Positions 18,121-27,120 of a DNA stretch of 64,000 bases are shown here, piece by piece. The notes beneath the pieces are model-generated. The model was not told where the DNA came from, did no database searches, and saw nothing but the letters and a program-made list of their open reading frames with translations. Positions within the stretch are counted from its first letter, which is position 1. Each line of letters starts with the position of its first letter. Made by a program: the position numbers and the translations under genes. Source of the stretch: Pseudomonas palleroniana (GTDB taxonomy: Bacteria; Pseudomonadota; Gammaproteobacteria; Pseudomonadales; Pseudomonadaceae). The DNA lies in NCBI RefSeq assembly GCF_003031675.1, contig NZ_PYWX01000048.1, positions 115,556 to 179,555 on the forward strand, given 5' to 3'.

Positions 18121-19560
18121 TTATGTGGGCAGTGTGGAGACTGTGTGGAGATGCAGCACCACTTGCACACCGCCCGGCACATTGCCGATCTGCAACGCAC
18201 CGCCATGCAGCTTCATCACTTCTTCAACAAAGTTCAGACCCAGGCCGGTGCTTTTGCGCCCGCTGCCCGGGCGTGGCAACGAGTAGAAGCGCTCGCTCAA
18301 ACGTGGCAGCGCATAGTCGGGAATCGGCGCCGCCTGGTTGAACAGGCTCACCTGCACGTCGTTGTGTCGCGTTTGAGCGCTGAACCGTAGAGCGCCACCG
18401 GGTGGCGTGAAGTCCAAGGCGTTATCCAGCAGATTGCCCAGGGCCTGGCGCAACAGGAAGGGCTCACCGAACACCTTCACATCCGTGGCAATCCCTTGCT
18501 CGACGTGCAAGCCTGCGCCCTCGATGCGCGCGCATTGCGCCTTGAGCACTTCGTCGACCATCGCCGCCAGCGCGATGCTTGCCTGCTCTTCCAGGCCCTG
18601 GCGTTGCTCGACTTGCGCCAGGTTCAGCAGGCGTTCGATCAGTTGCTGCAGGCGCGCACTTTCACTGTCGATATTGCCAACGAAGCGCTGCTGCTGCTCG
18701 CGGGTCATATCGCCCTGCAGCAACTCCGCCGCACCACGAATCGCCGCCAAGGGGCTTTTCAATTCATGGGTCAGGGTGTGTACGTAATGTTCGACATAGG
18801 CCTTGCCTTCCAACTGCGTGCGCATGTGTTCCACCGCCGTGGACAACTGCTTGAGCTCGCCACCGCGGTAATGCGGCAGTTCGGCACGCCGCCCTTCGCT
18901 GACCGCCTCTGCGTAAGCGGTCAGTCGTCTTAACGCCGCGCTCACCCACCACGACAGCAATGCGCCCAGTAGTAGGCCGAGGACCACCAACCCGGCGCCG
19001 TACCACAGCAGGCGGCGTTCGGTGCGGTCGACATAGGGCTGCAACGAGCTGTTAGGTTTGGCCACCGTGACCACGCCGATGATCTGGCCGTTGTCGCGGA
19101 TCGGCGCGCCGACGTGCATCACCGAAGAGGTCGGATCGCCCGCATCGCTGCGGGTGGAACGGGCGCCATACTCACCGCGCAGGGTCAGGTACACGTCGTT
19201 CCATTGCGAATAATCCTGGCCCACCGCTTCGCCGCTGGAGTCGAGCAGCACGATGCCCTTGGCGTCGGTCACGTAGATACGGTGGTTGACCTGATTCTTC
19301 GGCAGCCCCCAGATGGTCGCGCCCGGCTGGCGATTGCCATAAGCCTTGAGCAGTTGCGGCCAATGGCTGTCGCCGAGCGTGCCGTTCTTCACGTCATCGC
19401 GCAGGATCTCGGCCAGCAGGTTGGCGGTGTCCACCAGGGTTTCTTCGGTGGACTGGCGCACGCCGGGGCGGATTTCCTTCATCACCGTGTTGAGCACAAA
19501 GTAGCCGGTCAGGCCGATGAACAACGCGTACACCAGGAAGATCCGCAGCCCCAGGCGCAT
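18121..19560 (-). CDS. creC: Two-component sensor histidine kinase CreC
   Basis: A 479-residue membrane sensor. TM1 at about 7-27, a periplasmic CreC sensory domain (about 28-184), TM2 at about 185-207, HAMP, the H-box with H265 (LTHELKSPLAAIRG), and the ATPase part with QALGNLLDNALDFTPPGG and STGLGLNFVEEVM. Overlaps the creB stop by one base. Signals through CreB to creD and other envelope or metabolic genes. Confidence 0.94.
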   Translation of the reverse strand: MRLGLRIFLVYALFIGLTGYFVLNTVMKEIRPGVRQSTEETLVDTANLLAEILRDDVKNGTLGDSHWPQLLKAYGNRQPGATIWGLPKNQVNHRIYVTDAKGIVLLDSSGEAVGQDYSQWNDVYLTLRGEYGARSTRSDAGDPTSSVMHVGAPIRDNGQIIGVVTVAKPNSSLQPYVDRTERRLLWYGAGLVVLGLLLGALLSWWVSAALRRLTAYAEAVSEGRRAELPHYRGGELKQLSTAVEHMRTQLEGKAYVEHYVHTLTHELKSPLAAIRGAAELLQGDMTREQQQRFVGNIDSESARLQQLIERLLNLAQVEQRQGLEEQASIALAAMVDEVLKAQCARIEGAGLHVEQGIATDVKVFGEPFLLRQALGNLLDNALDFTPPGGALRFSAQTRHNDVQVSLFNQAAPIPDYALPRLSERFYSLPRPGSGRKSTGLGLNFVEEVMKLHGGALQIGNVPGGVQVVLHLHTVSTLPT

Positions 19561-20228
19561 CAGCTATGGCTCGGGCTATAGCTGTAGCCCAGGCCGCGAT
19601 GGGTCTGGATCGGTTCGGCATCCGCCGCAATATTACGCAACTTGCTGCGCAGGCTTTTGATATGGCTGTCGATATTGCGCTCGTAGCCGGCATCGGCGGG
19701 GACGCCCACCGCATCGAGCAACTGCTCGCGGCTGAAGACGCGTTCGGGTTGCTCCAGCAGGCTTTGCAAGAGGCGAAATTCGTGGCGCGTCAGGCTCAAC
19801 GGCTGGCCGCGATACTGAATCTGCATACGCTCCAGGTCGATCAGGAATGACGTTGGCGCCACGCTGGGGCCGACCCGTTTGAGAATCGCCTTGACCCGCG
19901 CGGCTACTTCCCGAGGGCTGAACGGCTTGACCACATAATCGTCGGCGCCGATCTCCAGCCCCACTACCCGGTCGATTTCAGCATCCCGGGCACTGAGAAA
20001 CATCACCGGCACTTCCGTGAAGCGGCGCAGTTGCTTGCAGGTTTCAAAGCCGCTGATGTCCGGCAGCCCGATGTCGAGGATGATCAAGTCCGCCGGGGTC
20101 TGGCGTTGATGAACCAATGCCTCCTGGCCGAGGCTCAGCCAGGTAGTGCCGAACCCCTCGCCTTGCAAGGCGAATATCAGCGTATCGGCAATCGCCGCTT
20201 CGTCTTCGACAATCAGGATGTGGGGCAT
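19560..20228 (-). CDS. creB: OmpR-family response regulator CreB
   Basis: A 222-residue regulator: receiver domain with E8/D9 and phospho-acceptor D52 (IILDIGLPD), K101 (VVKPF), then a winged-helix DNA-binding domain (about 125-220). First gene of the creB-creC-creD operon. The upstream gene (retropepsin-like) ends 8 bp before it on the same strand and could be co-transcribed. Confidence 0.94.
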   Translation of the reverse strand: MPHILIVEDEAAIADTLIFALQGEGFGTTWLSLGQEALVHQRQTPADLIILDIGLPDISGFETCKQLRRFTEVPVMFLSARDAEIDRVVGLEIGADDYVVKPFSPREVAARVKAILKRVGPSVAPTSFLIDLERMQIQYRGQPLSLTRHEFRLLQSLLEQPERVFSREQLLDAVGVPADAGYERNIDSHIKSLRSKLRNIAADAEPIQTHRGLGYSYSPSHS

Positions 20229-20236
20229 GGGCTCGA

Positions 20237-20737
20237 TCAGCAGTCGGGTTTGTCGGCAGTGTAACGGCGCGCCGGGTTTACCGCTGCGCCGAATTCACGC
20301 AGCGCCTTGGCGCCGATCAACAGCGGGTAGTTGAAGCTGCTGCGGTCGGTCAGGTTGACCTCGACCGTGCGCTTGACGTTGCCCAGGCACATTTCCAGGT
20401 CGATAACCGGGCGCTTGGCCACGGTGGCTTCGTCCTTGTCCTCGTCCTCATCGGCGCGGCTCTTGATCTTGCTGATGCGCGACACCTTGTGTTCATAGAC
20501 CTTGTCGCTCGCATCCTTGCCACCGAGGCGGAAACGCACCCAGTCGTCGCCGTCGCGCTGGAAGGTCTCGATGTTGCGCGCCGACAGCGACGCGGTCAGT
20601 GCACCGGTGTCCATCTTGGCCTTGAAGGTTTGGCCGATCTCCGGCAACTGGATGTATTCGTAGCGACCGTAGAGGGTCGGTTCGGCGGCCATGACAGGCA
20701 AGGCGACCAGGGCAAGCGAGGCAAGGAGCAATTTCAC
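20237..20737 (-). CDS. Periplasmic retropepsin-like aspartic protease (RimB/'ATP-dependent Zn protease' family)
   Basis: A 166-residue protein with a Sec signal peptide (about 1-18, cleaved after VMA). The aspartic protease-like motif D43-T44-G45-A (KAKMDTGALTASL) and LLIGAKALREFGAAVNP are family hallmarks of DUF785, long misannotated as ATP-dependent Zn proteases. The start is GTG at 20737, with GAGG upstream; a longer ORF would break the signal peptide. An Asp/Glu/Lys-rich insert (SRADEDEDKDE) lies at about 108-118. Function in envelope protein processing is inferred. Confidence 0.85.
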   Translation of the reverse strand: MKLLLASLALVALPVMAAEPTLYGRYEYIQLPEIGQTFKAKMDTGALTASLSARNIETFQRDGDDWVRFRLGGKDASDKVYEHKVSRISKIKSRADEDEDKDEATVAKRPVIDLEMCLGNVKRTVEVNLTDRSSFNYPLLIGAKALREFGAAVNPARRYTADKPDC

Positions 20738-20908
20738 GGAGTGATTTCCTCGAAAGAAGTAGGCGGATTCTAGACCGCAAAAGCGCTGCTTAGTTAGCTC
20801 GCTCAACCATACCCGGCACATTGTGAAACATTCGTCCGGCAATTTGCGATTTGGCCTCTAGACTCAGCTTGCTTATCATGGCCCGCCAAACCCTCCCAAG
20901 AGTTGCTT

Positions 20909-21802
20909 ATGCGCCGCCTGCTCACCGGCTGTTTTGTCACATTGCTGCTACTGCTCAACACCCTGGTGCTGTTCGGGCCATTGATGGTGTTTGCCCTGCT
21001 CAAACTGGTGGCCCCCGGTCGCTTTCGCGACTACGCCTCATGGGCGGTGATGTGGATTGCCGAAACCTGGGCCGAGATCGACAAACTGATCTTTTCGCTG
21101 TGCATCCCGACCCAATGGGATATTCGCGGCGGCGCCGACCTGCGCGGTGACACTTCCTACCTGGTCATCAGCAATCACCAATCCTGGGTCGATATTCCGG
21201 CGTTGATCCAGACATTGAACCGGCGCACGCCGTTCTTCAAATTCTTCCTTAAAAAAGAACTGATCTGGGTGCCCTTCCTGGGCCTGGCGTGGTGGGCGCT
21301 GGACTACCCGTTCATGAAACGCTACACCAAGGCGTTCCTGGCCAAGCATCCGGAACTGGCGGGGCAGGACTTGAAAATTACCCGGCAGGCTTGCGAACTG
21401 TTCAAGCGCCAACCGGTGACGGTGGTCAACTATCTGGAAGGTACGCGCTTCAGCGAGGCCAAACGCAAGCAGCAGGACTCACCCTTCACCCGGTTGCTCA
21501 AGCCCAAGGCGGGCGGCGTGGCGTTTGTCTTGGCCGCCATGGGCGAACAACTGGACGCGATCCTCGACGTGACCGTGGTCTATCCGCAGCAGAAGATTCC
21601 GGGCTTCTGGGACTTGATCAGCGGCTCGGTACCGAAGGTGATCATCGATATCCGCACGCGCGAACTGGACCCGGCGTTATGGCAGGGCGATTACGAGAAC
21701 GATCCGGCTTTTCGCCAGACCGTCCAGAACTGGGTGAACCAGCTCTGGAGGGAGAAGGACCAGCGCATACAGCAACTGTTGTCAGATCAGGCAGCGCCTT
21801 AG
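20909..21802 (+). CDS. Membrane acyltransferase (PlsC/LPLAT family, YihG-like)
   Basis: A 297-residue inner-membrane protein: N-terminal hydrophobic segment (about 5-33), catalytic NHQSWVD at 89-95 (NHx4D box), and the EGTR block (YLEGTRFSEAKR) at about 180. These are the hallmarks of 1-acyl-glycerol-3-phosphate acyltransferases; the overall form resembles E. coli YihG, which alters phospholipid acyl composition. ATG at 20909 is used; a TTG lies two codons earlier. Its end overlaps the convergent small gene by four bases. Confidence 0.88.
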   Translation: MRRLLTGCFVTLLLLLNTLVLFGPLMVFALLKLVAPGRFRDYASWAVMWIAETWAEIDKLIFSLCIPTQWDIRGGADLRGDTSYLVISNHQSWVDIPALIQTLNRRTPFFKFFLKKELIWVPFLGLAWWALDYPFMKRYTKAFLAKHPELAGQDLKITRQACELFKRQPVTVVNYLEGTRFSEAKRKQQDSPFTRLLKPKAGGVAFVLAAMGEQLDAILDVTVVYPQQKIPGFWDLISGSVPKVIIDIRTRELDPALWQGDYENDPAFRQTVQNWVNQLWREKDQRIQQLLSDQAAP

Positions 21803-22158
21803 CGCAGAAGCGACCTGATCTCCAGCATCGTCTGGCCAAGGGATGCAGGCTTTTCAGTCAGCTTACTGGGATGAATGGACTCCGGGTTCAACGAGGCAAT
21901 CACCTCTTCGTCCGACATAGGCTTGTAAATATCCACCTGTAACCCGCCGCCCCGCACGGCCTGTGCCAGCTCATCCGCTGAAGGGGTGTCGCTCAAGCGC
22001 TGCCCCAGGGGCTGGTGGTGCTTGCGAACCATGGTGTCTTGCTTGGCGACAGCATCCGCCTGAGCCTGTGTTCCCTGATACCGCGCGGATGCAAGTGCGG
22101 TGTCCCTGGCGATCAGTTGCAAGGCGTTATTGAGGCTCGATGCATGGGCAATGTTCAT
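21799..22158 (-). CDS. Hypothetical small soluble protein
   Basis: A 119-residue hydrophilic protein with no signal peptide and no motif that I recognise. The N-terminal half is Ala/Gln rich (ARDTALASARYQGTQAQADAV), the C-terminal part has EEVIASLNPESIHPSKLTEKP. ATG at 22158 is favoured over the in-frame 22242. Convergent four-base overlap with the acyltransferase gene. Confidence 0.6.
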   Translation of the reverse strand: MNIAHASSLNNALQLIARDTALASARYQGTQAQADAVAKQDTMVRKHHQPLGQRLSDTPSADELAQAVRGGGLQVDIYKPMSDEEVIASLNPESIHPSKLTEKPASLGQTMLEIRSLLR

Positions 22159-22303
22159 ATGAGATGTTCTACCTGAATGAATTGAAGAATCCGCTCCGGG
22201 CAACGCTGTGCCGCTGAACGGTCTCCCTGGTTGGTAAAACATCCCATACGGTTCAAAGAAAAATGTTGCACCACATTCTCAAAACACCTCGGATCTGATC
22301 GCG

Positions 22304-22867
22304 TCAGCCGCCCCAGACACTGCCCAGGCTTTGCAGCAAGGAACCGCCCACGCCTTGGTCGCCCAGGTATTTGAGGATCACCGGTGCAAACTGGCCGACC
22401 ATCCCACTGTCCATGCCCAAGGCGCTGAACGCGGTGTTCAGGTCGTTGGTGTCTTTCACGTTACCCAGCAGACCGTCCAGGCCGCTGGTCTTGCTGCCGC
22501 CGCTCTGGCCGAGCATGCCGCTCAACGCGCCCAGGCTGCCCAGGGAGTTGGTGCCGGCCAGCTTATCCAGGCCGGGAACGCTCTTGCCCAGTTGCGAATA
22601 GTCAGTGCCGCTCAATTGGTTCTTGGCCAGGCCCAGCATGGCGCCGGTGCCACCAATCGCTTGTTCCGGAGTGACATTCAGTTGCGAGGTCAGCGCCTGC
22701 AGCAGGCCGGCGGTCTGGGAACTTGGCGCTGCGGCAGCCGCCTTGTTGTTGCCCTGGGCGCCGGAAACGGCATTGGCCACATCACCCAAGCTGAAGCCTG
22801 CGGCAAACACCGGGCTGGCGGCCACGGTCAACAGGCAGGACAGGGCAAAACCGCGTGAAATCTTCAT
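22304..22867 (-). CDS. DUF2780-type secreted protein (VcgC/VcgE-like)
   Basis: A 187-residue exported protein: signal peptide about 1-22 (cleavage after VFA), a low-complexity Ala/Ser linker, then a domain with LNVTPEQAIGGTGAMLGLAKNQLS and a C-terminal FAPVILKYLGDQGVGGSLLQSL, typical of DUF2780. Function unknown. ATG 22867 has GAGG upstream. Confidence 0.8.
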   Translation of the reverse strand: MKISRGFALSCLLTVAASPVFAAGFSLGDVANAVSGAQGNNKAAAAAPSSQTAGLLQALTSQLNVTPEQAIGGTGAMLGLAKNQLSGTDYSQLGKSVPGLDKLAGTNSLGSLGALSGMLGQSGGSKTSGLDGLLGNVKDTNDLNTAFSALGMDSGMVGQFAPVILKYLGDQGVGGSLLQSLGSVWGG

Positions 22868-23078
22868 CAAGACAACCTCAGAATGTAAGAGCTAAAAAGC
22901 AGGCGTTTGACTGACACTCCTAAAGGAATGTTCCCACCCTCAGATTAGTTCAGAAAATATTGCATCCGCAGTTGTGGAGAATTCCGACGAGGTGCGCCGC
23001 CCATATTGCTGGGTTCAGGAACCCATCGCCCTTGGCAAGGTCCATGAACTGACTACAAATTTTGTCAGGAACAGACTT

Positions 23079-23537
23079 ATGACTGCGAACCAACCCCAAG
23101 TCATTGAGCACAAACCCTCATTCTGGAGCGGCCCTCGCCTGTTCATCGGCGCCTGCGCAGTGGTGGTTGCCGGTATCGGCGGCGCCCTTTATACCCAGGA
23201 CAGCGTCAAATCCGCTGCAACCCTGGTCACCACCGAACAACAACCGGCCGCGCAGATCATGGCGCACAAGGATTACCTGGAAGTGCAGCCGATCGCTGCG
23301 ACCGCCCCTGCGCCGGACCACAGCCTGGAGCTGTGGGCGATCCCCGAGGGCGGCACACCTGTTTCACTGGGCCTGTTGCCGGAAGACGGCAAAGGCATTA
23401 TCGGACTCAACCCTCGCCAACAGGAATCCATCAGCAAGCCGGTGGAATTGATGGTGAGCGCAGAAACCAAAGGTGGCTCGCTCAGCAAGCAGCCGACGGG
23501 GCCGACGGTGTACCAGGGGGCGCTGGCGGCTCGATAA
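23079..23537 (+). CDS. Anti-sigma-K factor RskA C-terminal-domain protein, lacking the N-terminal anti-sigma part
   Basis: A 152-residue protein: one membrane helix (about 17-36, LFIGACAVVVAGIGGALY) followed by a periplasmic RskA domain (HSLELWAIPEGGTPVSLGLLPEDGKG, 86-111). Full RskA proteins have ~90 cytosolic residues with a zinc-finger-like anti-sigma domain; only about 16 residues precede the helix here. AGGA at 23065 supports the start at 23079; the in-frame extension to 22974 adds no recognisable anti-sigma sequence. No sigma gene is adjacent, so a sigma-regulating role is doubtful. Confidence 0.78.
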   Translation: MTANQPQVIEHKPSFWSGPRLFIGACAVVVAGIGGALYTQDSVKSAATLVTTEQQPAAQIMAHKDYLEVQPIAATAPAPDHSLELWAIPEGGTPVSLGLLPEDGKGIIGLNPRQQESISKPVELMVSAETKGGSLSKQPTGPTVYQGALAAR

Positions 23538-23553
23538 CGCCATAGTTCAAGCA

Positions 23554-23591
23554 AACGCATAAGGGCGGTCTTCGGACCGCCCTTATGCGTT
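23554..23591 (+). terminator. Strong TTCG-loop terminator hairpin
   Basis: A perfect stem of about 16 bp (ACGCATAAGGGCGGTC and its complement) closed by a TTCG loop, starting 17 bp after the RskA-domain gene stop. GC-rich lower half; weak T tract. Confidence 0.8.
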
Positions 23592-23708
23592 CCAGGTAAC
23601 CTCCAGTAGCAGCTTGCAAAGGAACGAAAGCCCAGAGACTCCCACTCAGGTTGGCCTCCCGCGTACCGACGACCCGCGAGGTTTACCCGTTAACAAGGAG
23701 TTAGAACT

Positions 23709-24059
23709 ATGGTAATCGGCCTTCTGCTTTATGCGGCGCGCACCCAGCTGCTGCCACCCCCGCCTCCCGGCATCGACCAATGCCCTGCCACAAAAACTAT
23801 CCACTCAACGGCCTACACGGATCCTGGCCTGCCACCGCCTTACGGCGAGGGTTATCAATACACGGCCGCTGCCAACGGCAGGACATGGACAGGGCAAACG
23901 GCGGGAACCGACGATGATTACCTGGCCGCTGAATACGCGCTGCGACCCGAAGCCATCCATCAACGCAACGGCACGCTGCTGTGTGATTACGGTGGCAATC
24001 GCGTGGTCAAAAACGGGGAAGTGGCCGACCCCTACCTGAGGCTGTCGACACTTAAATGA
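23709..24059 (+). CDS. Hypothetical DUF3757-like small protein
   Basis: A 116-residue protein preceded by AAGGAG at 23695-23700. A short hydrophobic N-terminus and a Pro run lead to a domain with two Cys (PGIDQCPATKTI at ~25 and GTLLCDYGG at ~92) around a YTAAANGRTWTGQ strand, which resembles DUF3757 proteins. Likely exported or membrane-anchored. Function unknown. Ends just before a bidirectional terminator shared with fdhA. Confidence 0.65.
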   Translation: MVIGLLLYAARTQLLPPPPPGIDQCPATKTIHSTAYTDPGLPPPYGEGYQYTAAANGRTWTGQTAGTDDDYLAAEYALRPEAIHQRNGTLLCDYGGNRVVKNGEVADPYLRLSTLK

Positions 24060-24061
24060 TC

Positions 24062-24097
24062 AAAAAAAATGGCGACCTGTGAGGGTCGCCATTTTTT
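24062..24097. terminator. Bidirectional terminator between the small gene and fdhA
   Basis: Stem AAAATGGCGACC / GGGTCGCCATTTT with a 5-nt loop, flanked by A and T runs on both sides, so it can end transcription in both directions between two convergent genes. Confidence 0.92.
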
Positions 24098-24106
24098 CAC
24101 TGCGCT

Positions 24107-25306
24107 TTATGCCGCACTGAACAGTTTGTGCGGGTCAATCACAAATTTCTTCGGCACGCCCGCATCGAACTCGCCATACCCACGCGGCGCGTCATCCAGG
24201 CTGATCACCTGCACGCCGACGATTTCGGCAATGTTGATACGGTCCCACATGATCGCCTGCATCAGTTGGCGGTTGTACTTCATCACCGGCGTTTGCCCAG
24301 TGTGGAAGCTGTGGGATTTGGCCCAGCCCAGGCCGAAGCGAATGCTCAGGCTGCCCATTTTCGCAGCGGCATCCACCGCACCTGGGTCTTCGGTGACGTA
24401 CAGCCCCGGAATCCCGATCTTGCCCGCCACCCGCACGACACCCATCAACGAGTTGAGCACGGTAGCCGGGGCTTCGGCTTTCACGCCTTCGTGGCCGTGA
24501 CCGCGGGCTTCGAAACCTACGGCATCGACGGCGCAGTCCACTTCGGGCTCGCCCAACAGTGCGGCGATTTGCTCGTGCAGAGGCGTGTCTTTGGACAGGT
24601 CGGCAATTTCGAACCCCTGGGCCTTGGCGTGAGCCAGGCGGATCGGGTTGACGTCGCCGATGATCACCACCGCCGCGCCCAGCAGGCGAGCGGAGGCGGC
24701 AGCGGCCAGACCGACTGGGCCGGCACCCGCGATGTATACGGTGCTGCCCGGCCCAACGCCCGCCGTGACGGCACCGTGGTAGCCGGTCGGCAGAATGTCG
24801 GAGAGGCAAGTCAGGTCGCGGATTTTCTCCATGGCCTTGTCACGGTCCGGCAGTTTCAGCAGGTTGAAATCGGCATACGGCACCAGCACGTATTCGGCCT
24901 GGCCGCCGGTCCAGTCGCCCATGTCGACATAACCGTAGGCGCCGCCGGCACGCGCCGGGTTGACGGTCAGGCACACGCCGGTGTGCTGCTCTTTGCAGGA
25001 ACGGCAACGGCCGCAGGCAACGTTGAAGGGGACGGAAACCAGGTCGCCGATTTTCAGGTTTTCGACGTCGTTGCCCTTCTCGATCACTTCGCCGGTGATC
25101 TCGTGACCGAGCACCAGGCCGGTCTGGGCAGTGGTACGGCCACGCACCATGTGTTGGTCGGAGCCGCAGATATTGGTGGAAACCACGCGCAGGATGACGC
25201 CGTGCTCAATCTTCCTGCCACGGGGGTCCTGCATTTTGGGATAGTCGATTTTCTGTACTTCGACCTTGCCGTTGCCGAGATACACGACACCACGATTACC
25301 AGACAT
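24107..25306 (-). CDS. fdhA: Glutathione-independent formaldehyde dehydrogenase
   Basis: A 399-residue Zn-dependent medium-chain dehydrogenase that oxidises formaldehyde to formate with NAD. Catalytic Zn ligands C47 (NICGSDQH) and H68 (GHE), structural Zn cysteines C98, C101, C104 and C112, and the Rossmann GAGPVGLAAA. The long form without glutathione dependence is the P. putida FdhA type. It ends the sarcosine-oxidase gene group and removes the formaldehyde that SoxBDAG releases when tetrahydrofolate is limiting. Start with AGGTG upstream. Confidence 0.95.
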   Translation of the reverse strand: MSGNRGVVYLGNGKVEVQKIDYPKMQDPRGRKIEHGVILRVVSTNICGSDQHMVRGRTTAQTGLVLGHEITGEVIEKGNDVENLKIGDLVSVPFNVACGRCRSCKEQHTGVCLTVNPARAGGAYGYVDMGDWTGGQAEYVLVPYADFNLLKLPDRDKAMEKIRDLTCLSDILPTGYHGAVTAGVGPGSTVYIAGAGPVGLAAAASARLLGAAVVIIGDVNPIRLAHAKAQGFEIADLSKDTPLHEQIAALLGEPEVDCAVDAVGFEARGHGHEGVKAEAPATVLNSLMGVVRVAGKIGIPGLYVTEDPGAVDAAAKMGSLSIRFGLGWAKSHSFHTGQTPVMKYNRQLMQAIMWDRINIAEIVGVQVISLDDAPRGYGEFDAGVPKKFVIDPHKLFSAA

Positions 25307-25409
25307 GCTTTCACCTCGCTGTTGTTTTTATGGAACCACGTTGCCCAGGCAGGCAGCGCGTTAAGTGCTCGGGTACAGATGCTGTTTTTGCGTTGTTAGT
25401 GAGGGCCTC

Positions 25410-25480
25410 ATCGGGGGCAAGCCCCCTCCCACATTTGAAGGTATTCACAATTCCAGGGTGGGAGGGGGCTTGCTCCCGAT
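25410..25480. repeat. REPIN between purU and fdhA
   Basis: Inverted arms ATCGGGGGCAAGCCCCCTCC (25410 on) and GGAGGGGGCTTGCTCCCGAT (to 25480) of the GTGGGAGGGGG family, within the purU-fdhA spacer, eight bases after the purU stop. Confidence 0.88.
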
Positions 25481-25488
25481 AGCGTCAG

Positions 25489-26346
25489 TCAGAGCACCAC
25501 CGTTCTATTGGCGTTCAAAAACACCCGCCGCTCAATGTGATACCCCACCGCACGGGCCAGGGTCAGCCCTTCGATATCCCGCCCTTTGGCAATCAAGTCC
25601 TCGGGATAATGGCTGTGATCCACCACCTCCACGCCCTGGGCGATGATCGGCCCTTCATCCAGATCGTTGTTGATGTAATGCGCCGTAGCCCCCACCAACT
25701 TCACCCCTTTGTTGTACGCCTGGTGATACGGCTTGGCGCCCTTGAACCCGGGTAGCAACGAGTGGTGGATGTTGATGGCCTTGCCGTCCAGCTTGCGGCA
25801 CAGCTCCGGCGACAGCACTTGCATGTAGCGCGCAAGGATCACCAGTTCAGCGCCGGTGTCTTCCACCACTTGCCACACCTGACGCTCCTGGGACGGCTTG
25901 TCGTTGGGGTCGAGGGGGAAATGGTAGTAGGGAATCTGGTGCCAGTCGGCCAGGGGTTTCAAATCGGGATGGTTGGACACCACCGCCACCACGTCCATCG
26001 ACAGCTGGCCGATGCGCTGGCGATACAACAGGTCGTTGAGGCAGTGATCGGCCTTGGACACCATGATCACCACTTTGGGCCGATAGTTCGGCGCCGTCAG
26101 CTCGAAGATCATGCCGAAGGCTTCACCGCGTGTGGCCAGGCCATCGCGGAAAGCCTGTTCGTCAAAACCGTCGGGCTGGCGGAATTCCACGCGGATGAAG
26201 AACCGGCCCGAGAGCCGGTCATCGAACGAGTGGTGCTCGGTAACATAGCAGCCCTGTTCGAACAGGTAGCGGGTGACCGCGTCCACCGTGCCGAGCACGC
26301 TGGGGCAGTCGGCGGTCAAAATCCATGTATCGGGTGCGCGGCTCAT
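25489..26346 (-). CDS. purU: Formyltetrahydrofolate deformylase
   Basis: A 285-residue cytosolic enzyme that hydrolyses 10-formyl-THF to formate and THF. N-terminal ACT domain (about 7-85: ILTADCPSVLGTVDAVTRYL) and C-terminal formyltransferase fold with NIHHSLLPGFKGAKPYHQA and GATAHYINNDLDEGPII (catalytic His and Asp). In this operon it recycles the THF one-carbon units made by sarcosine oxidation. AAGGAG precedes the start. REPINs lie on both sides. Confidence 0.95.
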   Translation of the reverse strand: MSRAPDTWILTADCPSVLGTVDAVTRYLFEQGCYVTEHHSFDDRLSGRFFIRVEFRQPDGFDEQAFRDGLATRGEAFGMIFELTAPNYRPKVVIMVSKADHCLNDLLYRQRIGQLSMDVVAVVSNHPDLKPLADWHQIPYYHFPLDPNDKPSQERQVWQVVEDTGAELVILARYMQVLSPELCRKLDGKAINIHHSLLPGFKGAKPYHQAYNKGVKLVGATAHYINNDLDEGPIIAQGVEVVDHSHYPEDLIAKGRDIEGLTLARAVGYHIERRVFLNANRTVVL

Positions 26347-26360
26347 AACAGGTAACTCCT

Positions 26361-26469
26361 TGATCGTTCCCAGGCTCTGCGTGGGAATGCCGTCATGGAC
26401 GCTCGGCGTCCGCTGTTGGGACGCGGAGCGTCCCGGGGTGCATTCCCACGCAGAGCGTGGGAACGATCA
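26361..26469. repeat. REPIN, CCCACGCTCYGCGTGGG family, between soxG and purU
   Basis: Begins TGATCGTTCCCAGGCTCTGC and ends with its near reverse complement GCAGAGCGTGGGAACGATCA at 26469, one base before the soxG stop codon. Inner hairpins of the GGACGCTCGGCGTCC type. This is the REP family carried by the RAYT gene at 35.6 kb. Confidence 0.9.
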
Positions 26470-27102
26470 TCATGCAACTACGCTGAGGCCGAATTCGGCC
26501 GAGGCATCCTGCAACCACAACCACCAGTAATCCGAGAAGCTGCGACGAATCACCAGTTCCCAGGTGTCTTCAGCGGTGTGGCGGATCACCAGTTGCGACT
26601 TGGCGAACACCGTGCCCACGGCCTTGCCCACCGGGAAGTTGTTGGGGTGCACGTCATAGCTGGTGGACTTCATCAACACATCACGCACATTCGGGCCGCT
26701 GAGCTCGAGGATCTGCTGGCCGCCACTGACGTTGACGACTTGGATATGCAGGTCACCCAGGGCGGCGCGCAGGTTCTGCTCGGCGGCGAACTCTTCACCG
26801 CTGGGCACCACCAGCAACCACTCATCCGGGCCGAGCCATTGCAGGCTGGTTTCGCCCTTGACGATGACTTGCAGGGCACCGGGCAACTCGATGCCAAGCG
26901 CCTTGTGCACGCCGGCGGCGAAGGCGGCGTCATGCCCATCGCCACGAAGGGTCAGGTGGCCCAGGAGTTTTTTCTCGCGGACGGTAACGCCTGCGTTTTT
27001 ACGGCCCTTGCCGACCAGGCTGGCGAGGTCGGCATGGTGCAGCGACGACTCGGCCTTGGCGCCGTTAGTAGGGCGTTGTTGGTAAACATTGGCTGCTGTC
27101 AT
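26470..27102 (-). CDS. soxG: Heterotetrameric sarcosine oxidase, gamma subunit
   Basis: A 210-residue SoxG subunit. It shares the aminomethyltransferase-like fold of the alpha C-terminus (WLGPDEWLLVVPSGEE, VVNVSGGQQILELSGPNVRDVL, YDVHPNNFPVGKAVGTVFAK). The Met at 27102 fits the family start; the frame is open upstream only because it crosses a REPIN. Separated from soxA by that REPIN (131 bp) but clearly of the same operon. Confidence 0.94.
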   Translation of the reverse strand: MTAANVYQQRPTNGAKAESSLHHADLASLVGKGRKNAGVTVREKKLLGHLTLRGDGHDAAFAAGVHKALGIELPGALQVIVKGETSLQWLGPDEWLLVVPSGEEFAAEQNLRAALGDLHIQVVNVSGGQQILELSGPNVRDVLMKSTSYDVHPNNFPVGKAVGTVFAKSQLVIRHTAEDTWELVIRRSFSDYWWLWLQDASAEFGLSVVA

Positions 27103-27120
27103 ATAGCACCTGTTCTGAAT

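Noticed and set aside
17061..18341. 426-residue open frame opposite creD and the end of creC
   Set aside because: The minus strand carries the conserved creD and creC; the + frame has no recognisable domain.
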